This document shows positions 35,561-44,357 of a stretch of DNA of 64,000 bases, one piece after another. Within the stretch, counting starts at the first letter, position 1. Each line of letters begins with the position of its first letter. The stretch lies in NCBI GenBank assembly GCA_049890275.1, contig JBMHBT010000013.1:166505-230504 (forward strand), read 5' to 3'. The translations under genes were made by a program, and so were the position numbers. This stretch comes from UBA7374 sp049890275 (GTDB lineage Bacteria; Verrucomicrobiota; Verrucomicrobiia; Opitutales; Coraliomargaritaceae). A model generated the notes under the pieces. The model was not told the origin of the DNA. It saw nothing but the letters and a program-made list of their open reading frames with translations, and made no database searches.

Positions 35561-35739
35561 TTGTTGTTCTTACGAAACAACACGTTCTTTAACCTTCACT
35601 TTCCTAAGCGCAATTGATTGCGCGCTAAATCCTTTATACACTTGGCATCTCATGCCGACGAACACTTTTGCTACTGAGCCAACTCCATCTCTGGAGTTTG
35701 TCCGGTATCAAAAACAAACAAACAATAATACTACCTGAT

Positions 35740-36783
35740 ATGAAAAACAAGATTGCAATCGCATCCGCTTTTGTAGCGGCTTCCAGCCTCGCGACTGCGG
35801 AAATCGTCATCAACGATTTCCTCTCTTTCGAAGGCTTTGTAGACATGTCCTACACACACACAGACATTGACTCTGATGATTCAGCAGCTCCAGGTTCTGA
35901 CAACGGCTTCGGCGTCGACCAAGTTGAAATCAACTGGCTCTTCAACTTCGACAAAGTTTCTGGTGTTGTTGATTTCGCTTACACCGGTTCCGATGCGTCG
36001 GGTACTGCTGTAAACAGTGGTGATGACACACAACTCGAGCAAGCCTACGCAACTTATGCGCTGGACGAAGCTTCTTCGATCACAGCTGGTCGTTTCCAGT
36101 CTATGCTCGGTTTCGAAGCATTTGAGCCAACTGGTTTGTACCAGTTCTCTTTCGCTTATGACAACAGCATCCTTCCTGCATATGGTGAAGGTGTGAAGTA
36201 CAACTACGCAAGTGGTGACTTTGCTTTCGGTGCAGCTCTTCTGAGCGGTTATGAAAGCTATGACTTCGGTCGTTTGGGCGGTTCTGGTGATTCCAGTAAC
36301 GCAATCGAATTGGCTGTTTCTTACTCACAAGACAGCCTGTCTTTCTTCCTCGGTGCTGCTCAGCAGGACTCTGAAGGTGCTACAGACGGCAACACAACTG
36401 CAATCAATGCTTATGTAACCTACGAAACAGGTGCTTGGTTGTTTGCTGGTGAACTCAACTCCGGCAACTCCGAAACAGGCGCTTATGGCGCTTTTGGTGA
36501 TGACGTAGACGCTCTGAGCGGTCTTCTCATGGCCAACTACGCCTACAGCGACGCTGCTTCTGTAACTGCACGTGTTAGCTTCGAATCTTTCGAAGGTAAC
36601 GATGCTATTTCGACAGAAGTTAACCAAACCAAGCTGACACTGGCTCACGGTTATGCGTTCACTGACAACCTCTTCCTCGTAACTGAGGTTAGCGTTGTAG
36701 AGAACACAGTTGAAACAGACAACGCTGCTGACGTAGACACTGACTCACTCGCTGGTGCGGTTGAGCTGATCTTCGCATTCTAA
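35740..36783 (+). CDS. Outer-membrane beta-barrel porin, paralog 2
   Basis: The 347-residue protein begins at ATG 35740 (MKNKIAIASAF). Signal peptide, N-terminal 'AEIVINDFLSFEGFVDMSYTHTD' (landmark 'INDFLSFEGF'), barrel strands and C-terminal 'LAGAVELIFAF' match the first porin closely. Its codons differ from those of its neighbours: they end far more often in A or T (GCA, GCT, GTA, ACA), whereas the first part up to 'FVDMSY' uses nearly the same DNA as porin 1. This may mark translational selection for very high expression or a different origin. The frame remains open upstream to 35668, but that lead lies outside the porin pattern. Confidence 0.85.
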   Translation: MKNKIAIASAFVAASSLATAEIVINDFLSFEGFVDMSYTHTDIDSDDSAAPGSDNGFGVDQVEINWLFNFDKVSGVVDFAYTGSDASGTAVNSGDDTQLEQAYATYALDEASSITAGRFQSMLGFEAFEPTGLYQFSFAYDNSILPAYGEGVKYNYASGDFAFGAALLSGYESYDFGRLGGSGDSSNAIELAVSYSQDSLSFFLGAAQQDSEGATDGNTTAINAYVTYETGAWLFAGELNSGNSETGAYGAFGDDVDALSGLLMANYAYSDAASVTARVSFESFEGNDAISTEVNQTKLTLAHGYAFTDNLFLVTEVSVVENTVETDNAADVDTDSLAGAVELIFAF

Positions 36784-36816
36784 TCGGGTTTACCGAGTTT
36801 AGAATTTAAATCTTTC

Positions 36817-36850
36817 AGCCCTCCGGAGTTCGCTCCGGGGGGCTTTTTTT
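36817..36850 (+). terminator. Terminator after porin 2
   Basis: AGCCCTCCGGA and TCCGGGGGGCT form an 11-bp stem with one G-T pair, followed by seven T. Confidence 0.88.
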
Positions 36851-36861
36851 GCCATGGATGA

Positions 36862-37190
36862 ATACGAGGGAGGTTTCGCCACGGATAAACAGGTATGCGG
36901 TCAATCCAGCAATTTGTTGGATCGTATAGAAGTGATGTTCAGGGGTAGGCGCAGATATGGAATGAAGAAAGCAGGAAAAAACGAATGGAAACACAGGGCA
37001 ACCGGGACGGCGAGTGCTCATAAAAATGAATCCATGTTCATTCCAAGCATATTCCTGCCTTCCTTATGCCATATATCTTTGTGTTATTTGTGTCGATTCG
37101 TGAGCAGTTTCCTTGGTGATCCTTGGCGTTTCTTCGCGGGCAACCTCAGTAAATGGTGAGTTGTGAGTGGATCTGACGCAAAGACGCCCA
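36862..37190. repeat. Dispersed repeat words in the porin 2-porin 3 gap (copy 6)
   Basis: The 694-base gap between porins 2 and 3 has no supported gene. It holds words of the dispersed family: 'CGCCACGGATAAACAGG' near 36879, 'ATGAATCCATGTTCATTCC', 'GTCGATTCGTGAGCAG', 'TCCTTGGTGATCCTTGG' and 'CTGACGCAAAGACGCCC' near 37174. The right part (37200-37477) instead has a TTGACA (37272-37277) and a T-rich leader, probably the porin 3 promoter, but no certain -10 box. Confidence 0.5.
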
Positions 37191-37477
37191 GGAGCTAAAT
37201 GGTTGAATAGAAAGAGGGAGTAGCGGAGATAGAGAGCCCTCCTATCCTGTTGTATGTTTACTGTCGGTCCTTTGACATGCCCTTCTTACACATCTGTGGA
37301 TCATAACGGAGCCATATTTTCCTCAACCTTCGTTGTGCCAGTGCCGTTTCAGAGCACCTGTAAGACCTTCAGGCCTCTTTCGCACTCGATGAATGGAACT
37401 AATCACTTTTTATTATTGTGCGGATACCCTTGAGGGGGTTCTTTTTCGGTACACAACCGACATGAACAGTACCGGAT

Positions 37478-38506
37478 ATGAAAAATAAGATTGTACTCGC
37501 ATCTACCTTTTTAGCGGCTTCCAGCCTCGCTACTGCAGAAATCTTGATCAACGAATTCCTCTCTTTCGAAGGCTTCATCGATATGTCTTACCAGCACGCG
37601 CATACGGATACTGAACCCCCTTCCAGTGGTGGATCGGATAATCGTTTCGGTGTGGATCAAGTTGAAATTAACTGGCTCTTTAATTTCGACAAGGTTACGG
37701 GCGTCGTTGATTTCGCTTACACCGGTTCGGATGCAGTGGGTTCTGCAGTCAACAGCGGTGATGCTACTCAACTGGAGCAAGCGTACGCAACTTATGCTCC
37801 GGGTTATGGCGGTGCCATTACGGTGGGTCGTTTCGAGTCGATGCTCGGTTTTGAAGCAACGGAGCCGACCGAACTGTACCAGAGCTCATCGGCCTATGAT
37901 CGGGGCATTCTTCCCGGTTATGGTGAAGGTGTGCAATACACTTACGCGAGCGATGAGTTCTTTTGGGGTGCGGCTCTAGTGAGTAGTTTTTCCAACTATG
38001 ATACGGAACGCCTTGGCGGTTCCGGTGACTCCAATTATGCTCTTGAAGTTGCGGCTTCGTACGCAATGGACCGCATGAGCTTCTTTCTCGGCGGTTTCTA
38101 CGAAGATTCTGAAGGCACTTCGGACGGCAGCACGCATGCGATAAATGCCTATGTTACTTACGAGATGGGTGCTTGGATTTTCGCTGGTGAACTGAATATG
38201 GGGAATACTGAAGTGAATGCCTACAATCTGGGCGGAACGGACGACGATGCTATGAATGGACTGCTTATGGTGAATTATGCTTACAGCGATGTGGCTTCCA
38301 TCACCGGTCGAATTAGTTTTGAAAAGGTAGACAGCGATAACGAGGAATCCAGTCAGACAAAGTGGACGCTTGCACACGGTTACGCTTTTACGGACAACCT
38401 CTCCCTCGTCACGGAGGTGAGCTTTGTTGATGGTGTGTACGAAACGGATCGGGAGGCGGAATTCGATGCACTCCGGGCTGCGGTTGCGTGGATCTTCGCG
38501 TTTTAA
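37478..38506 (+). CDS. Outer-membrane beta-barrel porin, paralog 3
   Basis: The 342-residue protein has the same signal peptide and N-terminal 'INEFLSFEGFIDMSY', 'QVEINWLFNFDKVTGVVDFAYTGSDA' (landmark 'EINWLFNFDK') and barrel repeats, ending 'LRAAVAWIFAF', with the final aromatic residue needed for outer-membrane assembly. It is closer to paralog 2 in length. The start is ATG 37478, with 'ACCGGAT' just upstream. Paralogs 1-3 lie in tandem in one direction but each has its own terminator, so they are probably expressed separately and could be alternative porins for different solutes or conditions. Confidence 0.85.
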   Translation: MKNKIVLASTFLAASSLATAEILINEFLSFEGFIDMSYQHAHTDTEPPSSGGSDNRFGVDQVEINWLFNFDKVTGVVDFAYTGSDAVGSAVNSGDATQLEQAYATYAPGYGGAITVGRFESMLGFEATEPTELYQSSSAYDRGILPGYGEGVQYTYASDEFFWGAALVSSFSNYDTERLGGSGDSNYALEVAASYAMDRMSFFLGGFYEDSEGTSDGSTHAINAYVTYEMGAWIFAGELNMGNTEVNAYNLGGTDDDAMNGLLMVNYAYSDVASITGRISFEKVDSDNEESSQTKWTLAHGYAFTDNLSLVTEVSFVDGVYETDREAEFDALRAAVAWIFAF

Positions 38507-38539
38507 TTGGTTTTTCGATTTACAAGACGAACTCTTTTC

Positions 38540-38572
38540 AGCCCTCCGGAGTTTCCTCCTGGGGGCTTTTTA
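38540..38572 (+). terminator. Terminator after porin 3
   Basis: AGCCCTCCGGA faces TCCTGGGGGCT with one interruption, then TTTTTA. It is the same terminator type as after porins 1 and 2, more degenerate. Confidence 0.75.
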
Positions 38573-38599
38573 GTCGCTCGGATGGATTTTAGCTAAGAA

Positions 38600-38900
38600 G
38601 GGGCGATTTTTGCGGATATAGAATAAATGTCTCACGCAAAGGCAGCCCCTTCGGCAGGCTCCTTTCGACACAACTCAGGGTCTTTTTCGGGGCAGAAGAA
38701 GGGCAGAATCATTTGTGGCAGAATAATGGAGAAACAATCCGTTTTTCTGAGCCACGGATGAACACGGATAAACATGGATAGTAAATGAGGATCGTAAGAA
38801 TCATGCCTTTTTGGATGATCTGTTTCTTTGTGTTTACTTATTTATGCCATCTCTTCGTGAAGATTCTGGTGGATTCTTGGGCGATCTCTCCTGATTGCAC
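38600..38900. repeat. Dispersed repeat words upstream of tRNA-Asp (copy 7)
   Basis: The gap between porin 3 and the tRNA shows 'GTCTCACGCAAA' (38629-38640), 'GGCAGAATCATTTGTGGCAG' near 38703, 'GAGCCACGGATGAACACGGAT' near 38751 and 'CTTCGTGAAGATTCTGG' near 38856, the same words as in the copies at 3636-3880 and 10125-10547. No gene signal was found. Confidence 0.6.
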
Positions 38901-38955
38901 AACCGTGGTGTCCTTTCTTTTTTAATTGTAGATGTGTTTTTCTCTAAAACATCGC

Positions 38956-38983
38956 TTGACATCATATAGGCGGATTTTACTTT
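38956..38983 (+). promoter_or_regulatory. Promoter of tRNA-Asp
   Basis: TTGACA at 38956-38961 and TACTTT at 38978-38983, spaced by 16 bases, place the start near 38990, about a dozen bases before the mature tRNA. Confidence 0.55.
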
Positions 38984-39001
38984 GAGCGACTTCCTCGACT
39001 A

Positions 39002-39079
<78 letters not shown>

Positions 39080-39085
39080 TTTCTG

Positions 39086-39109
39086 AACCCGCCATCTGGC
39101 GGGTTTTTT
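39086..39109 (+). terminator. Terminator after tRNA-Asp
   Basis: AACCCGCC (39086-39093) pairs with GGCGGGTT (39098-39105), followed by T residues; an 8-bp stem with a four-base loop. Confidence 0.85.
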
Positions 39110-39187
39110 CATTTTAGGTGAAGAAGCGGAGAGTGAAAAAACCTTTTGCCAGCGGTGCTTCGCGCAGCATTATTCAGATTTCATACG

Positions 39188-41815
39188 ATGGGCTTTGGAA
39201 TTTATGTGAACACTCGTTGTCTGCGTTTTGTTGGATTACTGCTGGTGCTTTTGGGGTGCGGTTCTCGCTTGCCGGCACAGGCACCGCTGACGGCAGATCG
39301 GATGGAGCCGGGTTTTTCCGCGGGGATTCTTTTCGATCAACAAAAGGCGGCGGCAGACCGTGCTTTAGAGTCGGGTTTGATTGAATTGGCCGAGCGTTTG
39401 TACGGTGTTCTGCAGTCGGATGCATCGTTGGATGTATCGCGTAAGGCGCAATTGGTGGCCGGTCAATCGGCTGCCCTCATTGCTCAGCAGCGTTTTGCGG
39501 AGGCAGGTGCATTATTGGAGGCAGTCCCGGAGCCTGAGCGAGAGAGTGCGCACTGGCTGTATTTATCGGTGGCTTTATACGGAACGGGTGTATCGGTGGA
39601 AGTCGGTCCTGTTCGGACGGCGCTGGATCGTGTGGATTTTTCGACTCTATCTCCTTCGGATCAGCCCTGGTATTATTTGCTCTCCGGTTTATTGGCTGCC
39701 GGGGAAGGGGCCGGAGCTACAATAGAAGCGATTTTTGCGCAGGCGGTGGCGGCGGCGGTTTCTCCGGAGCAGGCAGCGTTCTTTCGGAGTCTTTCTTTGC
39801 GTGAGACGATACGACGTACGCCGGCAGACGAGGATTTGGTTGAATCGTTGCGGCGGGAAGTACAAGACAATTGGGGTAAACCAGCTGCCTTTTCTTTTTT
39901 GCGCGAGTACGTGGTTGTTTTGTACAAGTTGGGGCGTGTTACCGAAGGCGAGCGCTGGATTGACCGTGCTTTGAGTGATTCACGTTCGGGCATCGGAGAG
40001 TCGGCCCGTGACCAGTTGCTGCTCCTACGGGTTTTATTACAGGGTGTCGATACTGTCGGCGGTCGGGCCGCTTTGCGTGAACTGGTGCGGAATGGATTCG
40101 ATCGGGAGGTTCTTTCGATGGCTTTGCAGCTGTTGGCCAATGTAGAATCGGATCTGGGAAAAGCAGAGTTTGCGGAATTTTTGAATGAAATAATAGAGGG
40201 GGAGCGGGAGCATCCGCTGCTGGGGCAAATGCACTACCTGCGCAGTGAGTTGGCTTTGGCGGCAGGAGATGCGGAACAGGCGGAAGCGGACGCACGTTTT
40301 CTTTTGGAGCAGTTTCCGGGTCTGGAACAGATCGACAACGTGTACCGGATGTTTGCATTTGCCGCTCTCCAGCGAAATCCCCCCCAATACCGGGTGGCAG
40401 CTGATTTTCTCAATCAATTGCGCGATCGGGATCTATCGGCCGACCGTCGCCGTTTGTTGGATCGATTGATTGGTGACTGTTACTTTTTAAAGGGTGATTA
40501 CGCGGATGCTGCGGATTTCTATCGCTCCGCCCGCAACGGGTCTACAGCAGTGGAATCGGGATTGTTGCTTCGACTGGCCACGGCGGAATTGCGGGACGGT
40601 CAGTTGGAAGCAGCGGTTGCACACGTGGATGAAGTCGATGCGGCTGGCGCGGCTCCGGTACTGGAGCGTTGGCAGGTGGAGTGGAATGTGGCTCGTTCGC
40701 TTCAGGCTGGGGGGGATGCTGAAAGTGCGTTCCAAAGGGTGCAGCGTTTGTTGGCGTCGAGTGCAGATGCTTCGGTGCCGGCAGCTCTGGATTTGCGTTT
40801 GCGTTGGATGGAGGCGCGTTTACGCATGGCCTTGGGCCGGACCGACGGATTGCTCGATTCGGTGGACGCTTTGCTCTCCCGAATACAGTCGTTTCCGGAA
40901 GGTCTATTGGAGGCTAAGGATGCCGAACTGTTGGCAACAGAATCGTTACTGTTAAAGGGGGAGTTGGTTTTTCAGTCGAACGATCTAGAGGGGGGGCTCG
41001 CGGTGCTCAGCCGCTTGCGAGAGGGTTTTCCAGAGAGTGAGGCTGCGGAGCGCTCTTTCCTGACCGAGGCGGATTTTTATTTGCGGGTGGGTAATGTGGA
41101 GGCTGCTCAGGATACTCATGTTGCTTTGGCAGAGAAATACCCGAAGAGTCGTTTGGCGCCGCAGGCTCTTTTAGAAGCGGCTTTGACGGGACAGTCCCGT
41201 GGGGCCGATCATTATGCGGATGCAGTGCGTCTTCTGGAATCGTTGGCAGAAAATTATCCGGACGACCCGCTGGTCTTTACTGCCAAGCTGAAGCAGGGAG
41301 ATTTACTTCGCTTGATGAACGACTTTACCGGCGCTCAGATTATTTATGAGAACTTGATCAATCGTTATCCGGAGCATCCACAGCAGTATGTGGCTGTGTT
41401 GGCGCAGGCAGACTGTTTATTGGCACAGGCTCGAGGTGATTTGGGAAAGCTGGAGGCGGCATCGCGTCAGTATGAACGTTTGATGGATGTGACCGGTTTG
41501 CCGGTCGACTATCAGGCGGAGGTTGCCTGTAAGTGGGCCTTTATTTTGGAAAAGCGCAGCTTGCCGGAGCGCGCAGAGTCGGTCCGTCTGTTGGCCGTCA
41601 GTCGTTTGCTTCTGGATCAGGAGAATGCTTTGCGCCTAGGTGAATCAGGCCGTTACTGGATGGCGCGGGCGTTGCTGGATCTGGGTAGTCGGCTGGAGTC
41701 ACGCGGCGACTCGGTGGAAGCGCGACGGGTGTACCGAAAAATTCTTGCCTACAACCTTCCCGGTCAAAACCTTGCCCGTCAGCGTTCGGATCGTCTTGAA
41801 GTATCTGGGGAATAG
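39188..41815 (+). CDS. Exported TPR-repeat protein, first gene of a Ton-like operon
   Basis: From the ATG at 39188 the product has about 875 residues. It begins with a signal peptide (hydrophobic 'FVGLLLVLLGC'; a lipobox 'LLGC' with Cys23, or cleavage near 'PAQA'). The rest is alpha-helical, with many degenerate tetratricopeptide units (A-rich helix pairs such as 'LYGVLQSDASLDVSRKA', 'AQALLEAALTG', 'YPEHPQQYVAVLAQADCLL'). No catalytic motif is visible. Placed directly ahead of exbB, exbD and a TonB-like gene, it probably is a periplasmic partner of that energy-coupling complex, as TPR proteins often are in Planctomycetes and Verrucomicrobia. The exact role is inference. The 14 residues before M15 are not needed. 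Confidence 0.75.
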   Translation: MGFGIYVNTRCLRFVGLLLVLLGCGSRLPAQAPLTADRMEPGFSAGILFDQQKAAADRALESGLIELAERLYGVLQSDASLDVSRKAQLVAGQSAALIAQQRFAEAGALLEAVPEPERESAHWLYLSVALYGTGVSVEVGPVRTALDRVDFSTLSPSDQPWYYLLSGLLAAGEGAGATIEAIFAQAVAAAVSPEQAAFFRSLSLRETIRRTPADEDLVESLRREVQDNWGKPAAFSFLREYVVVLYKLGRVTEGERWIDRALSDSRSGIGESARDQLLLLRVLLQGVDTVGGRAALRELVRNGFDREVLSMALQLLANVESDLGKAEFAEFLNEIIEGEREHPLLGQMHYLRSELALAAGDAEQAEADARFLLEQFPGLEQIDNVYRMFAFAALQRNPPQYRVAADFLNQLRDRDLSADRRRLLDRLIGDCYFLKGDYADAADFYRSARNGSTAVESGLLLRLATAELRDGQLEAAVAHVDEVDAAGAAPVLERWQVEWNVARSLQAGGDAESAFQRVQRLLASSADASVPAALDLRLRWMEARLRMALGRTDGLLDSVDALLSRIQSFPEGLLEAKDAELLATESLLLKGELVFQSNDLEGGLAVLSRLREGFPESEAAERSFLTEADFYLRVGNVEAAQDTHVALAEKYPKSRLAPQALLEAALTGQSRGADHYADAVRLLESLAENYPDDPLVFTAKLKQGDLLRLMNDFTGAQIIYENLINRYPEHPQQYVAVLAQADCLLAQARGDLGKLEAASRQYERLMDVTGLPVDYQAEVACKWAFILEKRSLPERAESVRLLAVSRLLLDQENALRLGESGRYWMARALLDLGSRLESRGDSVEARRVYRKILAYNLPGQNLARQRSDRLEVSGE

Positions 41816-41844
41816 CTGAAGCTGAATTCAACGAACCGCATACT

Positions 41845-42507
41845 ATGGAGTTTCTCAATAATACTTTTCTTCAACAGGGCGGGGTCGTCATGTACCCCTT
41901 GTTCATCGTCAGCGTCCTTGGATTTGTCTTTTTTGTCGAGCGGGCGATATTCTTACACAAAGGCCAAATTGGCATGGAGGTCTTTTTGAGTGGTATTCAG
42001 AACCTCGTGCGCAAGAAGCGTCTGGTTGAGGCGCTGACGCTTTGCGAGGATACGCCCGGCCCGATGGCACGGATTGTGAAATCAGCCTTGCTTCATATGG
42101 GTGAGTCTCGGGAGTCGATTCGCTCCGCTATCCAGTCCGCTGCGGTGGTTGAGTTGCCGACGTTGGAACGTCGGATTGGCACCATTGCGGCGATTGCACG
42201 AATCGCTCCTCTACTTGGCTTTCTCGGTACTCTGGTCGCGGCGGTCAAGGCCTTGTACCAGTTGGAGGGAGCCAATGCAGACAGTGGTGAGTTCAGTCTC
42301 CTTTTGGCCCAGGCATTGATTACTTCGGCTACTGGGCTAGGCATAGCGGTGATGGCTGCTTTGGCGCATCATTTTTTGACCGGTCGGGTGCGTTCATTGG
42401 TCAATGATTTGGAATGGATCAGTCATTCTGTGTATGAATTCCTCACAACTGAGGCGGGTGATCTTTCGCTGGATACGGAGGATGTTGCCGAGGAGAAAGT
42501 GGATTGA
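41845..42507 (+). CDS. MotA/TolQ/ExbB proton-channel family protein
   Basis: The 220-residue protein has one early transmembrane helix (about 15-35), a long cytoplasmic stretch, and two later helices (about 110-135 and 150-180) flanking the 'RIGTIAAIARIAPLLGFLGTLVAAVKAL' and 'ALITSATGLGIAVMAALAHHFL' segments typical of the ExbB/TolQ channel (landmarks 'PLLGFLGTLV' and 'ATGLGIAVMA'). It would form the proton channel that powers a TonB- or TolA-like protein with the ExbD encoded next. It starts 30 bases after the TPR gene and its stop overlaps the exbD ATG. Confidence 0.9.
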   Translation: MEFLNNTFLQQGGVVMYPLFIVSVLGFVFFVERAIFLHKGQIGMEVFLSGIQNLVRKKRLVEALTLCEDTPGPMARIVKSALLHMGESRESIRSAIQSAAVVELPTLERRIGTIAAIARIAPLLGFLGTLVAAVKALYQLEGANADSGEFSLLLAQALITSATGLGIAVMAALAHHFLTGRVRSLVNDLEWISHSVYEFLTTEAGDLSLDTEDVAEEKVD

Positions 42508-43046
42508 TGAAAAATCGGTTGCAGTCGGAATCGCAGGTAGTTGGCTACACGAGTCCTTTTGGTTTACTCGGTCGCTTGAAACGTGCGAATGCCGGTTTGG
42601 ACTGGGTGCCGGCATTGGATATGGTGGTCATCGCTCTCTTGATCAGCCTTATTTTTACACGCTATGTTGTGGTTCCCGGTGTGGAGGTAGCGCTTCCGGC
42701 GACGGATTTACGGATGCGTTCAAGTGAGGAATCGGTAGCCGTGCTGACTCTGCAAAACCGTGGGATGTTATTCTTCAATGGAAGCATTTATAATCAGGAC
42801 TCACTGGAACAGGCATTTGCTGATTATAACGGCGCGGAGAATCAGGCGCGGCGTTCTGTTTTGCTGGTTAAGGCAGAGGCTGATATTGGATTGGAGGCAT
42901 TTCTCGAGATTTGTCGTTTGGCGGAATCGTCCGGTTTTCTTCGAGTACAGCTTTCCGGAAAGAAACTGGAAATGGTTCCTGAATTGATTCCTCTGGAGGG
43001 AGAGAGGAATACCGGTGGATTCCAACTCTTGAATTCGTATGAGTGA
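42507..43046 (+). CDS. ExbD/TolR-like biopolymer transport protein
   Basis: The 179-residue protein has a single transmembrane helix at about 37-55 ('LDMVVIALLISLIFTRYVV', with the functional aspartate of ExbD at its start, 'ALDM') and a periplasmic domain with the ExbD-like 'LTLQNRGMLFFNGSIYNQ' and 'VLLVKAEADIGLEAFLEICRLAESSGF'. It completes the inner-membrane energiser with ExbB. The ATG at 42507 overlaps the exbB stop (TTGATGA). Its last codons overlap the TonB-like start by eight bases. It is longer than E. coli ExbD, mostly by an N-terminal cytoplasmic tail. Confidence 0.85.
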   Translation: MKNRLQSESQVVGYTSPFGLLGRLKRANAGLDWVPALDMVVIALLISLIFTRYVVVPGVEVALPATDLRMRSSEESVAVLTLQNRGMLFFNGSIYNQDSLEQAFADYNGAENQARRSVLLVKAEADIGLEAFLEICRLAESSGFLRVQLSGKKLEMVPELIPLEGERNTGGFQLLNSYE

Positions 43047-43809
43047 GCCAGGCAGCGAAGGGAGTCAAAGCAGCGGTCACGCTATCGGTACATTGCTTTC
43101 TCCATTTTTGTGGTTGGCTCTGGTTGCCGGGGTTCTGGTCCACCTGGCAGGCTTTCTAGTTTTTCAGATCGTGACACATTCGCTCCCCGAGGAGGGGGAT
43201 GCCCCTCCTTTGTTAGAGTATCTTTCCGAGCGGGTTTTTTCGGGAGAGGTGGAGTTGGAAGAGCAAGCGATTCTCTTTGATAGTGCTCCGCTTTTTGTGC
43301 CCACACGCTGGAGTGCTTCTTCCGGATTGTTTACCGGCCGTCGGGTTGCCCCATGGGTCTTCCCCGAGTATGAGCCGGAGATCCGATTGTTGGAGGATCT
43401 GGAGCCGGTTGCGCTGGTGGTGGATTCGACCGATGGAGTGCAGGCACCGGAAGAGCTCTTGGATTCTCGTTATTGGGACTTTTTTACCGGATTTGCCAGT
43501 GGGGGTCAACCAGCCAATGCTTTACCTACGAGTGGTCCGGTAGCTGAGATACAAGTGATTCATTCGAGTCGGGTCATGAAACAATCGGCTCGACTAACGA
43601 TTGAAGAGGGGGGTCGATTGGCCGAGCGGCCCGCACTCTTTTTTCTGCGGGTGGATACTGCTGGGCAGAGGGTTAGTCAGCCGAGACTGGTGGAGAGTTC
43701 CGGTGAGGATGCGTTTGATCAGGCTGCTCGTGAGTGGTTACTCCGTTCTTCGGTGTCGGCAAGCTTGCCTGCAGGATATCTCTCCGTACGGGTTTTTCCC
43801 GGTACTTAG
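43039..43809 (+). CDS. TonB-like protein without a proline-rich spacer
   Basis: The 256-residue protein has an N-terminal transmembrane helix at about 22-45 and a C-terminal region 'SGEDAFDQAAREWLLRSSVSASLPAGYLSVRVF' (landmark 'AFDQAAREWLLRSS', about 222-235) resembling the TonB C-terminal domain ('D.AA...L......P.....V...'). The middle, about 60-190, is acidic and aromatic, and lacks the Pro/Lys-rich linker usual in TonB. It is the fourth gene of the TPR-ExbB-ExbD set and overlaps exbD, so a Ton-type force transducer is the best guess. Family membership should be regarded as tentative. Confidence 0.6.
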   Translation: MSEPGSEGSQSSGHAIGTLLSPFLWLALVAGVLVHLAGFLVFQIVTHSLPEEGDAPPLLEYLSERVFSGEVELEEQAILFDSAPLFVPTRWSASSGLFTGRRVAPWVFPEYEPEIRLLEDLEPVALVVDSTDGVQAPEELLDSRYWDFFTGFASGGQPANALPTSGPVAEIQVIHSSRVMKQSARLTIEEGGRLAERPALFFLRVDTAGQRVSQPRLVESSGEDAFDQAAREWLLRSSVSASLPAGYLSVRVFPGT

Positions 43810-43875
43810 CAAGAAATTGTCGTCTGTTGTATTCATTGTTGCCCCTTGTCTTAGGCAGGATTTACCTTCCGTTGT

Positions 43876-44349
43876 ATGACGATACAAAGCAACCTACTGG
43901 AAAAGATGGAGGCTCTGACCGCTGCGTGTTTGGAGCGACCCAGTTGGGATGAGTATTTTATGGCGACAGCGCTACTGATGGCATCGCGTTCCAGTTGTGA
44001 GCGTTTGCGTGTGGGCTGCGTCATCGTCTCCGGGGGGCAGCACCGGAACCGAGTCGTGGCAGCGGGATATAATGGTTTTTTACCGGGAGCACCCCATACC
44101 TCCCGTGTGCGCGACGGGCATGAGCAGGCGACTGTGCACGCGGAGCAAAATGCGATCTCCGATGCCGCCCGCCGGGGAATTTCGCTCGATGGCGCGACCA
44201 TCTATATCACGCATTTTCCTTGCATCAACTGTGCAAAGATCTTGGCAGCATCCGGTATACGGATGATCGTGTACCGCAATGACTATAAAAACGACCCGAT
44301 GGTACTGGATATACTGGAGGAGAGTGGTATCTCTATCGAGCAACTGTAA
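43876..44349 (+). CDS. dCMP deaminase family protein
   Basis: The 157-residue protein has a complete zinc-deaminase site: 'HAEQNAI' with the zinc histidine and catalytic glutamate (about 91-97), and 'PCINCAK' with the two zinc cysteines (about 115-121). 'SSCERLRVGCVIV' and 'AAGYNGFLPGAPH' match the dCMP deaminase/ComEB group. It would convert dCMP to dUMP. It starts 66 bases after the TonB-like gene and is followed eight bases later by algH. Confidence 0.92.
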   Translation: MTIQSNLLEKMEALTAACLERPSWDEYFMATALLMASRSSCERLRVGCVIVSGGQHRNRVVAAGYNGFLPGAPHTSRVRDGHEQATVHAEQNAISDAARRGISLDGATIYITHFPCINCAKILAASGIRMIVYRNDYKNDPMVLDILEESGISIEQL

Positions 44350-44357
44350 GAAGCTCC

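Noticed and set aside
36854..37159. 101-codon open frame between porins 2 and 3
   Set aside because: It lies over repeat words and has no homology-like features.
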